A program made the position numbers and the translations under genes. From contig NZ_CP045997.1 of the NCBI RefSeq assembly GCF_010233585.1, positions 3,683,779 through 3,747,778 of the forward strand: 64,000 bases of DNA, given 5' to 3'. The notes beneath the pieces are model-generated. The model saw only the letters and a list, made by a program, of their open reading frames with translations. It had not been told where the DNA came from and searched no databases. Origin of the DNA: Spirosoma endbachense. Lineage in GTDB: Bacteria > Bacteroidota > Bacteroidia > Cytophagales > Spirosomataceae. The number at the start of each line of letters is the position of its first letter. Position 1 is the first letter of the stretch. Positions 27,637 through 36,055 of this stretch are shown here, in pieces.

Positions 27637-28575
27637 ATGTCCCAGAATCAGCGTTCTATTCTCATTGCCGACGAAATGCACCCGTCGCTCTTTGCCATGC
27701 TCGATGAGGCAGGCTTTATGTATGACTATCAACCAAAAATTACGAGAGAAGGGCTACTTAACCAGATAGCTCCCTTCAATGGACTTATTATCCGGAGTAA
27801 AACAACGGTAGACGAAGAGATTTTCAGTAAAGCTCCGAATCTGCAATTTATTGGACGGGCAGGTGCCGGTCTGGATTTAATTGACCTCGACGCAGCTGAA
27901 CGCCGGAATATTCGCGTGTTTCATGCAGGTGCCGGGAATCGGGATGCCGTGGCCGAACATACGGTTGGTATGCTACTCGGTTTACTGGCCAACATTCTGA
28001 AAGCGGACCATGAAGTTCGGCAGGGCATCTGGGACCGCGAAGGTAATCGGGGTTACGAGTTGGGGAACCTTACCGTTGGCCTGGTTGGCTATGGTAATAA
28101 TGGAAGTGCAACGGCCCGTCGGCTCAGCGGCTTCGGATGCCGGGTGCTGGCTTATGACAAATACCTGACAAATTATGGCGATGCGTTTGCTCAGGAAGCT
28201 ACGCTGGAGCAAATTATAGCCGAGGCCGATGTGCTCAGCCTACATGTGCCATTAACCGACGACACGCGGATGATGATCAACGATACGTTCATCGACCGTT
28301 TTGCCAAACCATTTTACCTCATCAACATTGCACGGGGCGAAATCACCTCCCTATCAGCGCTGGTTCGCGGCCTGGAAAGCGGTAAAGTGCGGGGAGTCTG
28401 TCTGGACGTGCTGGAGAATGAAAAATTAGCGAAGCTCACCCCCGAGCAGCAGGCTTCGTTCGATTACCTGCGTCAGTCGAACCGGGTCGTTCTGACCCCT
28501 CACATTGCCGGGTGGACACACGAAAGCTATGTCCGAATCAATGAAGTTCTGGTTAAAGACTTGATGAATGTGTAA
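27637..28575 (+). CDS. D-2-hydroxyacid dehydrogenase (SerA/PdxB-like)
   Basis: A 312-aa NAD-dependent dehydrogenase from the ATG at 27637. It has the substrate domain (NGLIIRSKTTVDEE), GRAGAGLDLID, the Rossmann motif VGLVGYGNNGSATARRL, and catalytic regions LINIARGE (Arg) and LTPHIAGWTHES (His). This is typical of phosphoglycerate dehydrogenase-like enzymes without the C-terminal ACT domain. The divergent pdxA neighbour hints at a role in serine or vitamin B6 synthesis, for example the 4-phosphoerythronate or 3-phosphoglycerate oxidation step. That link is inference. Confidence 0.88.
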   Translation: MSQNQRSILIADEMHPSLFAMLDEAGFMYDYQPKITREGLLNQIAPFNGLIIRSKTTVDEEIFSKAPNLQFIGRAGAGLDLIDLDAAERRNIRVFHAGAGNRDAVAEHTVGMLLGLLANILKADHEVRQGIWDREGNRGYELGNLTVGLVGYGNNGSATARRLSGFGCRVLAYDKYLTNYGDAFAQEATLEQIIAEADVLSLHVPLTDDTRMMINDTFIDRFAKPFYLINIARGEITSLSALVRGLESGKVRGVCLDVLENEKLAKLTPEQQASFDYLRQSNRVVLTPHIAGWTHESYVRINEVLVKDLMNV

Positions 28576-28583
28576 AACTGAGC

Positions 28584-28617
28584 GGGGTAGTGTCGATTTT
28601 AGAATCGACACTACCCC
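28584..28617. terminator. Bidirectional terminator, 15-bp stem
   Basis: Arms 28584-28598 and 28603-28617 are perfect complements with a four-base loop, between the convergent dehydrogenase and IPT/TIG genes. Confidence 0.85.
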
Positions 28618-28626
28618 ATTGCTTAT

Positions 28627-30420
28627 CTATTTTTCGGGCGTAAAATTCGCACTCGTGCAGGATGCCCCCGCTTCCGTAGTCAGGCAAATCTGCCCCGCAA
28701 CAGCCCCTGTTGGAACAGTTACCACTAAAGAGCTTCCCGAAAGCTTGAAGGTAGCGGGTAAGACACCGCCATTGAATTTTACGGCTGTCACATTCGCCAG
28801 ATTCTGACCCGTAATGGTTATTTCTTCACCTGCTTTAGCCGTTTTGGGCGTAAAGTCGGTAATAGTTGCCAGTCGAAGAATGGTAAATGTATCCGTAAGC
28901 ACAGATTCATTGGTTGCATTGAGCACTCGAATCGGGCCGGTCTGAGCATCCGATGGCACCAGAATCCATCGCTCCGTATCCTCATTTTTGCCCCCGTCAG
29001 CAGCGGGGGTAGTTGTGCCGGTAAAGTAAAACTGAGCATTCAGCAGGAAATTACCCCGCACAACGACGCGTTCGCCGGAACGCGCCTTGGCCGGAAGAAA
29101 GTCGGTAATAAGCGCCTTTTGCACCACAACCAGAGGCTGGCTGGTGGCGGTTCCGGCCCGGTTCGTGACCGTAACCACACCACTAACCGCATTGGCCGGT
29201 ATGCTGACAATAATCTGTGAGCCTTCAATACTACTGTTAATGGAAACGACCTGTCCACTAACCCGAACTTCTGTTGTCCTGTATAAATTCTGCCCTGTTA
29301 TCGTAATGGGTTGCAGACGCAGCTGGCGGACGGGCGTTATGACCAGATTGGAGGGAGCCACGTAAAAGAAGAATGGATCGGCTGCACTGGCGTTCCCGCC
29401 AACACTGGTCACCGAAACCGTTACCTGCCCCGGCGATCCCAGATTAGGCACCGTTGCTTCAAGCTGCGTATCACTGATGACGCGGAAGGGAACGGATGCG
29501 GTCCCAAACAACACGCTTGATACATCACGTAAATTAAGCCCGGTCAGAATAATTTTATCGCCTGTAATGCCGTCTCGTGCGCTCAGGTTAGCAACAGCAG
29601 GCTGCAACACAATTTGTAGACTATCGGCGCTGGTAGCCACCAGCTTTTCAAATACCGTTACGGTGACTTTACCGGATGTAGCATTTGTCGGGATTACCGT
29701 ACGGATTTCGGTGTCTTTAATACTTGTTTGATTGCGGTCGGTCGTCAATCCGTTGATACGCACCAGACCATCCAGAAGGTTTTGCCCCTGAATTATAAGT
29801 TCAGAACCAGGTTTCGCCCTTTTCGTGGAGATACTGGTGATTTGTGGTGTCCCGGCTACAATAAATCCAGTGAAAGTTTCTCCTCCTTTGGTGGTAATGA
29901 CAATGTTGAGTGGTCCATGTGGTATTTTTTCCGGCACTACCAGTGTCAGTTTGTTGGCCGTACTGTCTTTAACGATGGGCGGAGTCTGTTCGAATCGAAG
30001 TGACTGAATCTGATTTAAATAGCTGCCGGTTATGACTACTTCTGTTCCCGGCAAACCGTTACTTGGCGTTATCGACGTGATCACAGGAGGTGGTTGCAAC
30101 ACATTGAGTGGCAGAGGGTCCGATATTCCTTCGCTGGTTTGTACCCTGACCTGGGTAACGCCCGGCGCAATCAGCGGCACCGTTACCCGAATGCTTTGTT
30201 CCGATGAGCCCAGAATCTGACCAACAACCGCCGAACCGGCTCCCCCAAATGTGACAACGGGTTCATCGCCGAACTGATAACCTCCCAGCGTAATCTCCTG
30301 ACCAACATAGGCTTCCTTGGGCAACAATGTCGCTAGTTCTGGTGGAGCATTTTTGACGCGACAAGCCGATATCCCGAGTACTAAAAAAAGGAAGGCAAAA
30401 ACAACGGAAACTAACTTCAT
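28627..30420 (-). CDS. Seven-repeat IPT/TIG lipoprotein
   Basis: A 597-aa lipoprotein (lipobox GISAC, ~17-21) made of seven IPT/TIG immunoglobulin-like repeats of ~80 residues. Each opens with a pattern like PxITSxTPxxGxPGTEVxITG; examples begin near residues 28, 110, 190, 273, 355, 432 and 515. Such rods display or bind ligands on the cell surface. Gene-internal repetition is at protein level only. No enzymatic domain is seen. It is monocistronic, with a terminator ten bases after its stop. Confidence 0.88.
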   Translation of the reverse strand: MKLVSVVFAFLFLVLGISACRVKNAPPELATLLPKEAYVGQEITLGGYQFGDEPVVTFGGAGSAVVGQILGSSEQSIRVTVPLIAPGVTQVRVQTSEGISDPLPLNVLQPPPVITSITPSNGLPGTEVVITGSYLNQIQSLRFEQTPPIVKDSTANKLTLVVPEKIPHGPLNIVITTKGGETFTGFIVAGTPQITSISTKRAKPGSELIIQGQNLLDGLVRINGLTTDRNQTSIKDTEIRTVIPTNATSGKVTVTVFEKLVATSADSLQIVLQPAVANLSARDGITGDKIILTGLNLRDVSSVLFGTASVPFRVISDTQLEATVPNLGSPGQVTVSVTSVGGNASAADPFFFYVAPSNLVITPVRQLRLQPITITGQNLYRTTEVRVSGQVVSINSSIEGSQIIVSIPANAVSGVVTVTNRAGTATSQPLVVVQKALITDFLPAKARSGERVVVRGNFLLNAQFYFTGTTTPAADGGKNEDTERWILVPSDAQTGPIRVLNATNESVLTDTFTILRLATITDFTPKTAKAGEEITITGQNLANVTAVKFNGGVLPATFKLSGSSLVVTVPTGAVAGQICLTTEAGASCTSANFTPEK

Positions 30421-30544
30421 AACTGGCAGAGGGCTCTTTCGCCCGGAGCAAACATTCGTTGCGGTGTAGTAAAAGTAGCCAATTTTAGTGTCTAAAAACC
30501 ATTTCTCGCGAAAGCCTGTTAGGAATAGTGTACAGCAAATACGC

Positions 30545-30552
30545 TAGCTTTG
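30545..30552 (+). promoter_or_regulatory. Possible -7 element for the AAA+ gene
   Basis: TAGCTTTG matches TAnnTTTG and lies 71 bases before the ATG at 30623. No clear TTG is found at the expected distance, only GTTA near 30518. Confidence 0.35.
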
Positions 30553-30622
30553 GCAAGCTAAAAACTCATAAATCGCTAATCCATCGTTAGTTGTACAGTA
30601 TCCGTTATCCATAAAAACGCGA

Positions 30623-32161
30623 ATGAACTACCGCAGCCTGAAGTCATCAAATTTATTGAAAATTACTACACTCGGCGAACTGAAAGCCGCAGGGTATATT
30701 CCCCGACCTATTAAACAGGAATTACGAGAAAATCTGATCGAACGGATACGGGATAAAGAAGTTGTTTTCCCCGGTATCTGGGGCTATGAAGATACCGTCA
30801 TTCCGGATGTGGAACGCGCTATTCTGTCCATGCACCACATAAACCTACTGGGGTTGCGCGGGCAGGCCAAAACCCGGATCGCCCGCCTGATGGTCAATCT
30901 CTTGGATGAGTATATTCCAGTGGTTGCCGGTTCTGAACTCAACGACGATCCGCTCCAGCCCCTATCTCGTTTTGCACTGGACCTTATTGCCGAAAAAGGT
31001 GATCAGACCCCCGTAGCCTGGATGCATCGGAATGATCGATACACCGAAAAACTCGCTACGCCCGACGTGTCGGTGGCCGACCTTATTGGGGATGTAGATC
31101 CGATCAAGGCTGCGACGCTTAAATTGCCGTACTCGGATGAACGCACCATTCACTTTGGTCTGATTCCCCGCTCCCATCGCTGCATTTTCGTCATCAACGA
31201 ATTGCCTGATCTTCAGGCCCGTATTCAGGTATCACTCTTCAATATTTTGCAGGAAGGTGATATTCAGATTCGGGGTTTCAAACTCCGTTTGCCGCTCGAT
31301 ATTCAGTTTGTCTTTACGGCCAATCCGGAAGATTATACCAATCGGGGTAGCATCGTAACACCCCTGAAAGACCGGATTGATTCGCAGATTGTGACACACT
31401 ATCCGAAATCAATTGAAATCGGAAAAAAAATCACCATGCAGGAAGCCGTCGTTAAGACCGAGCAGAAGGGAATGGTGAAAACCAACGACCTCATTGCCGA
31501 CCTTATCGAACAGGTTGCGCTCGAAGCCCGCGAAAGTGAATATGTTGATTCGAAGAGTGGGGTATCGGCCCGGATGACCATTTCGGCTTACGAAAATCTC
31601 CTGTCTTCGGCCGAACGGCGGGCATTGCTGAACGGTGAAAAAGACACCCACGTCCGCATCGCGGATCTATACGGTGTTGTACCCGCCATTTGTGGTAAAG
31701 TTGAGCTGGTCTATGAAGGCGAAGTGGAAGGGCCGGTTATTGTGGCGCAGAATTTGATTGGGAAAGCAGTTCGGAATCAGTTTTTGCAATATTTCCCGAA
31801 TCCGGAAAAAGCCAAAAAAGACAAACGCGGCAATCCATACAAGAAGATTACCGATTGGTTTGGGGATGGAAACATCATGGAAATTCTGAGCGATCTAACC
31901 AATCGTGACTACGAAGCCCGTCTGCGCACCATTGATGGACTGGATGATGTAGTCGATCTGTTCCACGCGCGACTCAGTAAGCCCGAAAAATTATTCATGA
32001 TGGAATTCGCGCTACATGGTCTGGCCGAACATTCACTGATCGGCAAAAAAGCGCTCGACACAGGTCAGCAGTTTAAAGATCTGTTAGGCTCCATGTTCAA
32101 CCCCGGCAGCAATTTTGGGGGAGAGGATGAAGACGAGGAAGACGACGATAGCCGGTATTAA
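30623..32161 (+). CDS. AAA+ ATPase of the MoxR/magnesium-chelatase-I type
   Basis: A 512-aa cytoplasmic AAA+ protein. The P-loop region reads LLGLRGQAKTR, with Ala where the last Gly is expected. The Walker B strand is CIFVINELPDL, with Asn-Glu in place of Asp-Glu. FVFTANPEDYTNRG supplies sensor 1. A C-terminal lid contains GVSARMTISAYENLL. The end is strongly acidic (EDEDEEDDD). Homologues in Bacteroidota are annotated as magnesium chelatase or sigma-54-interacting regulators and usually accompany a VWA-domain protein, which is absent here. The substrate is unknown. Confidence 0.8.
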   Translation: MNYRSLKSSNLLKITTLGELKAAGYIPRPIKQELRENLIERIRDKEVVFPGIWGYEDTVIPDVERAILSMHHINLLGLRGQAKTRIARLMVNLLDEYIPVVAGSELNDDPLQPLSRFALDLIAEKGDQTPVAWMHRNDRYTEKLATPDVSVADLIGDVDPIKAATLKLPYSDERTIHFGLIPRSHRCIFVINELPDLQARIQVSLFNILQEGDIQIRGFKLRLPLDIQFVFTANPEDYTNRGSIVTPLKDRIDSQIVTHYPKSIEIGKKITMQEAVVKTEQKGMVKTNDLIADLIEQVALEARESEYVDSKSGVSARMTISAYENLLSSAERRALLNGEKDTHVRIADLYGVVPAICGKVELVYEGEVEGPVIVAQNLIGKAVRNQFLQYFPNPEKAKKDKRGNPYKKITDWFGDGNIMEILSDLTNRDYEARLRTIDGLDDVVDLFHARLSKPEKLFMMEFALHGLAEHSLIGKKALDTGQQFKDLLGSMFNPGSNFGGEDEDEEDDDSRY

Positions 32162-32170
32162 CTAGTAAGC

Positions 32171-32226
32171 AATAGGCATTCTACAGTAGGCAGGTTTGGT
32201 TAACTGCCTACTGTAGAATGCCTATT
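32171..32226. terminator. Bidirectional 23-bp hairpin
   Basis: Arms 32171-32193 and 32204-32226 pair perfectly around a ten-base loop. It separates the AAA+ gene from the convergent Ig-like gene and overlaps the latter's stop. Confidence 0.8.
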
Positions 32227-34591
32227 AGTCTCTAAGTAGTAGAATACTTCCTTCCTTTTGTGGCTTGCCGGAGCCCGTCTGCAATCTGTAGGAATAAACG
32301 CCTATGGGCAACTCATGGCCATTTAGCGTACCGTCGAAGGGCGTTGGATAGCCTTTGGCGGATTGATAAATCACCTCGCCCCACCGGTTGTAAATTGTAA
32401 TGACTGCATCAGGAAAGGCTTCGATGCCAGGCAGGGCCAGTACATCGTTCATACCGTCGCCATTGGGCGTAAAGGCATCCGGCACCCAGATCTGATCGAT
32501 GATCTTAATTCGTACGGAATCTTCGCTAGCGCATCCTAAACTGTCTGATGCCTTAACGGTGTATGTAATAGTATTCAGGACCGATACGGCTAAGGGGGTC
32601 GCAATGGTCGGATTATCCAGATACGTACTGGGCGTCCATTGAAAAAAAACGGCATTAGTGCTGATTGAAGGCGTAAGCTGAATTGTATTCCCCTTATTCG
32701 TGACGATGCTATCGGGCAATTCAATACTGGGCGATTTCCCAACAACAACAGTTCGGGTAACGACTACATCAGCGCATTCGGGCGACGGCTTAATTGCATA
32801 CGACAGACGGTGATTACCAATTCCGGCGAGTCGCGGATCGAATTCATTTCCACCAACACCATTGCCGGAAAACGTTCCGCCAGGGGGACTGGCGTTTAGA
32901 GTGATTATTGTCGCATTGGCTTCACAAATGGCTGGTATTGAATCAAAGAGAACCGTCAGCGGAGGAATGGCCTCCACAAGAAAGGGTTCTGAAACGTGCG
33001 AACAACCACTATCGTCGGTAATCCTGACAACATAACTTCCCGACGTTTTCGCCTGATACTGCGCACCCGTTGCGCCCTGAATCGGCTGACCGTCTCGTTG
33101 CCATGTGTAACTTTTCCCCCTACTGCTCTCTAATAATAATGAATCTTCCGGGCATAATCGCGGTGAACCTCTAACCGATCGAATGGACGCGGGTAAGGCT
33201 GGCAAGCGCGAAATGGAGAGCGTATCGGTCCGGAAAACACAACCAAAAGCAGTATCCGTTAATACCGCCCAATACGTTCCTTCCTGGCTAACTCGCACTG
33301 TATCGGCAGTTTGGTGCGTCAACGGCTGGCCATTGTGGTACCACTCATAGCGCACAGCCAGATTTGCCGACGCCTGAAGCCGAACAGAACCATCTACTGC
33401 GCAGAGCGATCCGCTTGCCTTTATTGAGCTGGTTAACGTGGCGGTTTTGACAATAATATTCTTTGACGTTCCGGGTTTTAAACACTCGTTTTTCGAATAA
33501 ACAATAACATTATAACTACCAGGCTCATAAATCGTTAGCGAGGGTTTGTTAGCCGCCGAGATGCTGCTACCATTCCGATACCATTGGTAGTTCCAGTTCG
33601 AATCAACTGTTGTTTGAAGAACGATTGAGCCTCCCTGACAGATCGTTGCTTCAGGTGCTGTCGATGATTGATTCTCAGCATGAACGACTGGACTTGGTAT
33701 GGTTTCGGATGCACAGTCGATCACCAAGAACTGAAAATCCCGTCTGACTTCGCCGAGCTTCCTGCCATTCCGGTATTTCTCGACTTTAACCCCAAAAACA
33801 AATAAGCCCGCTTGCGTAGCGGTTACCGATAATTCGCCCGTTTTTGCATTAATAGCAAGTGGAGGTGAGCCATGTATGGCATTGGCAGGCCCATAACCCG
33901 GCACCCAGGCAACGCCCGGATAAGGTCCGGGAGAAATAGCCTGTGTATAAATTTTCTGGTCGAGGGGTGTTACGAGTGAATAGGTTAATTGATCGCCATC
34001 GGGATCTGTTGCGCCAAAGGGAAATCGGAACGGTTCACCGATACAGATGTATTCCCCGGTCATGGGCGGGAAATGGGGAGAAGAATACTTAATGGGCTTG
34101 CCACTCTGTTGCAGGGGAGGAAATTCCAGGTAATAGGTGAAGCCCGTATCGTATGATTTTTTAATGTTGTTAATGCTAACGTTTCGGTTCCGGCCCTGAT
34201 ACGAGATATAATAACCCTGGCTGTCACTATATTCGGATGGGTCGAGTTGAATTTCCGCTTCAAAATTTACCGTAATAAAATTGAGGTTTCGGAGTTTGGC
34301 GCAAAACTCATTGCTAAACACGATTGGTTCACCTGGCCCGGTTCGTTTCGCGTAAAAAGCGAACAACATGACATTGTCTCTTTTCCTGAACACGCCCAAT
34401 CCGCCACCTGCCTGGGCATCAGCGCGTGGCCCGGCTTCAAAGTAATTGGTTAGGACAATCCGATAATGGCCGGGTATATCGCCAATCGCCTGCATTTCCA
34501 GTTGCCCTCCTACCTGATGGGCACCCAGCGCTTGCAGGGATGTTCCGATCAGGGTTAGCCATAGTATGACCCGAAAAATAGATAGACACAT
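32225..34591 (-). CDS. T9SS-exported Ig-like protein, paralogue of the one at 10882
   Basis: A 788-aa protein with the same order of parts as the 795-aa protein at 10882-13269. It has a signal peptide, the AHQVGGQLEMQAIGD N-terminal domain, Ig/PKD-like modules with Trp cores (NYQWYRNG, SYTWQRDG), and the type B gliding-motility C-terminal domain (VPDAFTPNGDGMNDVL, IYNRWGEVIYQS). Many segments match closely, so the two are recent paralogues ~19 kb apart in opposite orientation. Surface export by the type IX system is expected. Confidence 0.9.
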   Translation of the reverse strand: MCLSIFRVILWLTLIGTSLQALGAHQVGGQLEMQAIGDIPGHYRIVLTNYFEAGPRADAQAGGGLGVFRKRDNVMLFAFYAKRTGPGEPIVFSNEFCAKLRNLNFITVNFEAEIQLDPSEYSDSQGYYISYQGRNRNVSINNIKKSYDTGFTYYLEFPPLQQSGKPIKYSSPHFPPMTGEYICIGEPFRFPFGATDPDGDQLTYSLVTPLDQKIYTQAISPGPYPGVAWVPGYGPANAIHGSPPLAINAKTGELSVTATQAGLFVFGVKVEKYRNGRKLGEVRRDFQFLVIDCASETIPSPVVHAENQSSTAPEATICQGGSIVLQTTVDSNWNYQWYRNGSSISAANKPSLTIYEPGSYNVIVYSKNECLKPGTSKNIIVKTATLTSSIKASGSLCAVDGSVRLQASANLAVRYEWYHNGQPLTHQTADTVRVSQEGTYWAVLTDTAFGCVFRTDTLSISRLPALPASIRSVRGSPRLCPEDSLLLESSRGKSYTWQRDGQPIQGATGAQYQAKTSGSYVVRITDDSGCSHVSEPFLVEAIPPLTVLFDSIPAICEANATIITLNASPPGGTFSGNGVGGNEFDPRLAGIGNHRLSYAIKPSPECADVVVTRTVVVGKSPSIELPDSIVTNKGNTIQLTPSISTNAVFFQWTPSTYLDNPTIATPLAVSVLNTITYTVKASDSLGCASEDSVRIKIIDQIWVPDAFTPNGDGMNDVLALPGIEAFPDAVITIYNRWGEVIYQSAKGYPTPFDGTLNGHELPIGVYSYRLQTGSGKPQKEGSILLLRD

Positions 34592-35005
34592 AAACTAGTC
34601 GTTCCAGATTTTCTGTCCAGTCACTCATTGCCATACAGGTGTGTTTTTAAGCGGATTCATCTCTGAAGACTCCCCACTTCTCAGACCGCTAAATAGGGCC
34701 TTATTAGCCACAAATCATAGGAATTTTGTTACCGATTCATCAAATAACCGCATTAATATTTAATCTTATTTATGTTTATTGATTTATTATAACTATTTTA
34801 ACCTGTAAAAATAGGCGTGTTTATTAGGTCTCAATAGAACTAACCTTTCTACGGTTTCGATTCCATCATCAATGCACTGGACTATTGCCATGATCGCCCC
34901 GGCTGAGGTTCATTAAAATGACCTGGGTCCGGAAAATCTCGTTTTCCGGACCCAGGTCATTTTAGCTTTTTTAGCTACGAATTAGCCGTTCAATAACCGA
35001 CTGAG
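34592..35005. other. Intergenic gap with a 22-bp hairpin at 34915-34963
   Basis: The gap holds an AT-rich block (~34740-34820) and a perfect hairpin whose arms are 34915-34936 and 34942-34963. The hairpin lies after the oxidoreductase gene on the minus strand and is probably its terminator. ACTAGTTT sits directly before the 34591 start. No gene is seen. Confidence 0.6.
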
Positions 35006-36040
35006 TTAGTCTGCAACAATTTCCAGCACGAGCTTGCCCGTATTTTGCCCGCCGAACAACTGGCCCAGGAGCGTGACAAATGTATCGACCGGACCCGAAA
35101 CCAGATGAACGTCGGATCGAATAGTGCCTTCACGAATCCAGCCCGCTATTTCGGCACGTGCCTCCGCAAACTCATCGTAAAAATCGATGCCGACAAAGCC
35201 CTCCATACGCGCACGGGTCGAGATGAGCGTCAGGTAATTGGCCGGGCCACGCATAAATTGCATGTTATTGTATTGCGAAACGGCCCCCGACAAAATCACC
35301 CGGCCTCCTCTGGCCATCAGCGGTAATGCCCCGTTGAGCACATCACCGCCAACATTGTCGAAGAATACGTGAACACCGTCGGGACAAAGAGCCGCTAACT
35401 CGTCGCGCCAGGTTGGCGATTTATACGACAGGCAGGCATCGAATCCGAACTCCTTTTCAACAATCCGGCATTTTTCCGGGCTACTGGTAATTCCCACAAC
35501 AAAGCACCCCTGCCGTTTGGCAATCTGTCCGGCCAGGCTTCCCACACCACCCGCAGCAGCCGAAATCAGGACCGTTTCCCCCGCCCGGATCTGACCCACC
35601 CGTAACAGTCCGAAGTAGGCGGTCATACCCGGAAGCCCTAATGCGCCAAGGTAGGCTGGCAGTGGAGCCCCGGCTGGATCGACCCGATACGGTTTATTTC
35701 CGTAATCGGGTTTCGTGAGGTGTTCTTCAGTCAGCAAGGCATACTCCTGAATGCCGAGATTCGTATAGAGGTAATCGCCTGTTTTGTAGTCAGGATGGCG
35801 CGATTCCACGACCATACCCGTTCCCAACGCCCGCATTACGGCCCCAACAGGTACGGGGTTTATGTAAGATCGGCCTCCTGCCATCCAGCTGCGCATGGCC
35901 GGATCAATGGATACGTACCGATTCTGAACCCGTATTTCATTGATGCCAAGTGGCTGCAAAGGCTGTGTTTCTACCGAGAAATCAGTTGCTTTAGGCAAAC
36001 CAAGCGGCCGGTTGATGAGTCGAACTTGCGTGTTTTGCAT
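35006..36040 (-). CDS. NADP-dependent zinc-independent alcohol dehydrogenase/quinone oxidoreductase family
   Basis: A 344-aa medium-chain reductase close to curcumin reductase and prostaglandin reductase (PTGR/CurA) proteins. Features are VSIDPAMRSWM near residue 50, the cofactor motif AAAGGVGSLAGQIAK (~160-175) and FFDNVGGDVLNGAL. It would reduce activated double bonds with NADPH. It lies 15 bases after the TonB receptor gene on the same strand, so it may be the tail of the large biosynthetic operon. An enoyl-type reduction in the lipid pathway is conceivable but unproven. Confidence 0.88.
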   Translation of the reverse strand: MQNTQVRLINRPLGLPKATDFSVETQPLQPLGINEIRVQNRYVSIDPAMRSWMAGGRSYINPVPVGAVMRALGTGMVVESRHPDYKTGDYLYTNLGIQEYALLTEEHLTKPDYGNKPYRVDPAGAPLPAYLGALGLPGMTAYFGLLRVGQIRAGETVLISAAAGGVGSLAGQIAKRQGCFVVGITSSPEKCRIVEKEFGFDACLSYKSPTWRDELAALCPDGVHVFFDNVGGDVLNGALPLMARGGRVILSGAVSQYNNMQFMRGPANYLTLISTRARMEGFVGIDFYDEFAEARAEIAGWIREGTIRSDVHLVSGPVDTFVTLLGQLFGGQNTGKLVLEIVAD

Positions 36041-36055
36041 AATCTTTGATCGTAA

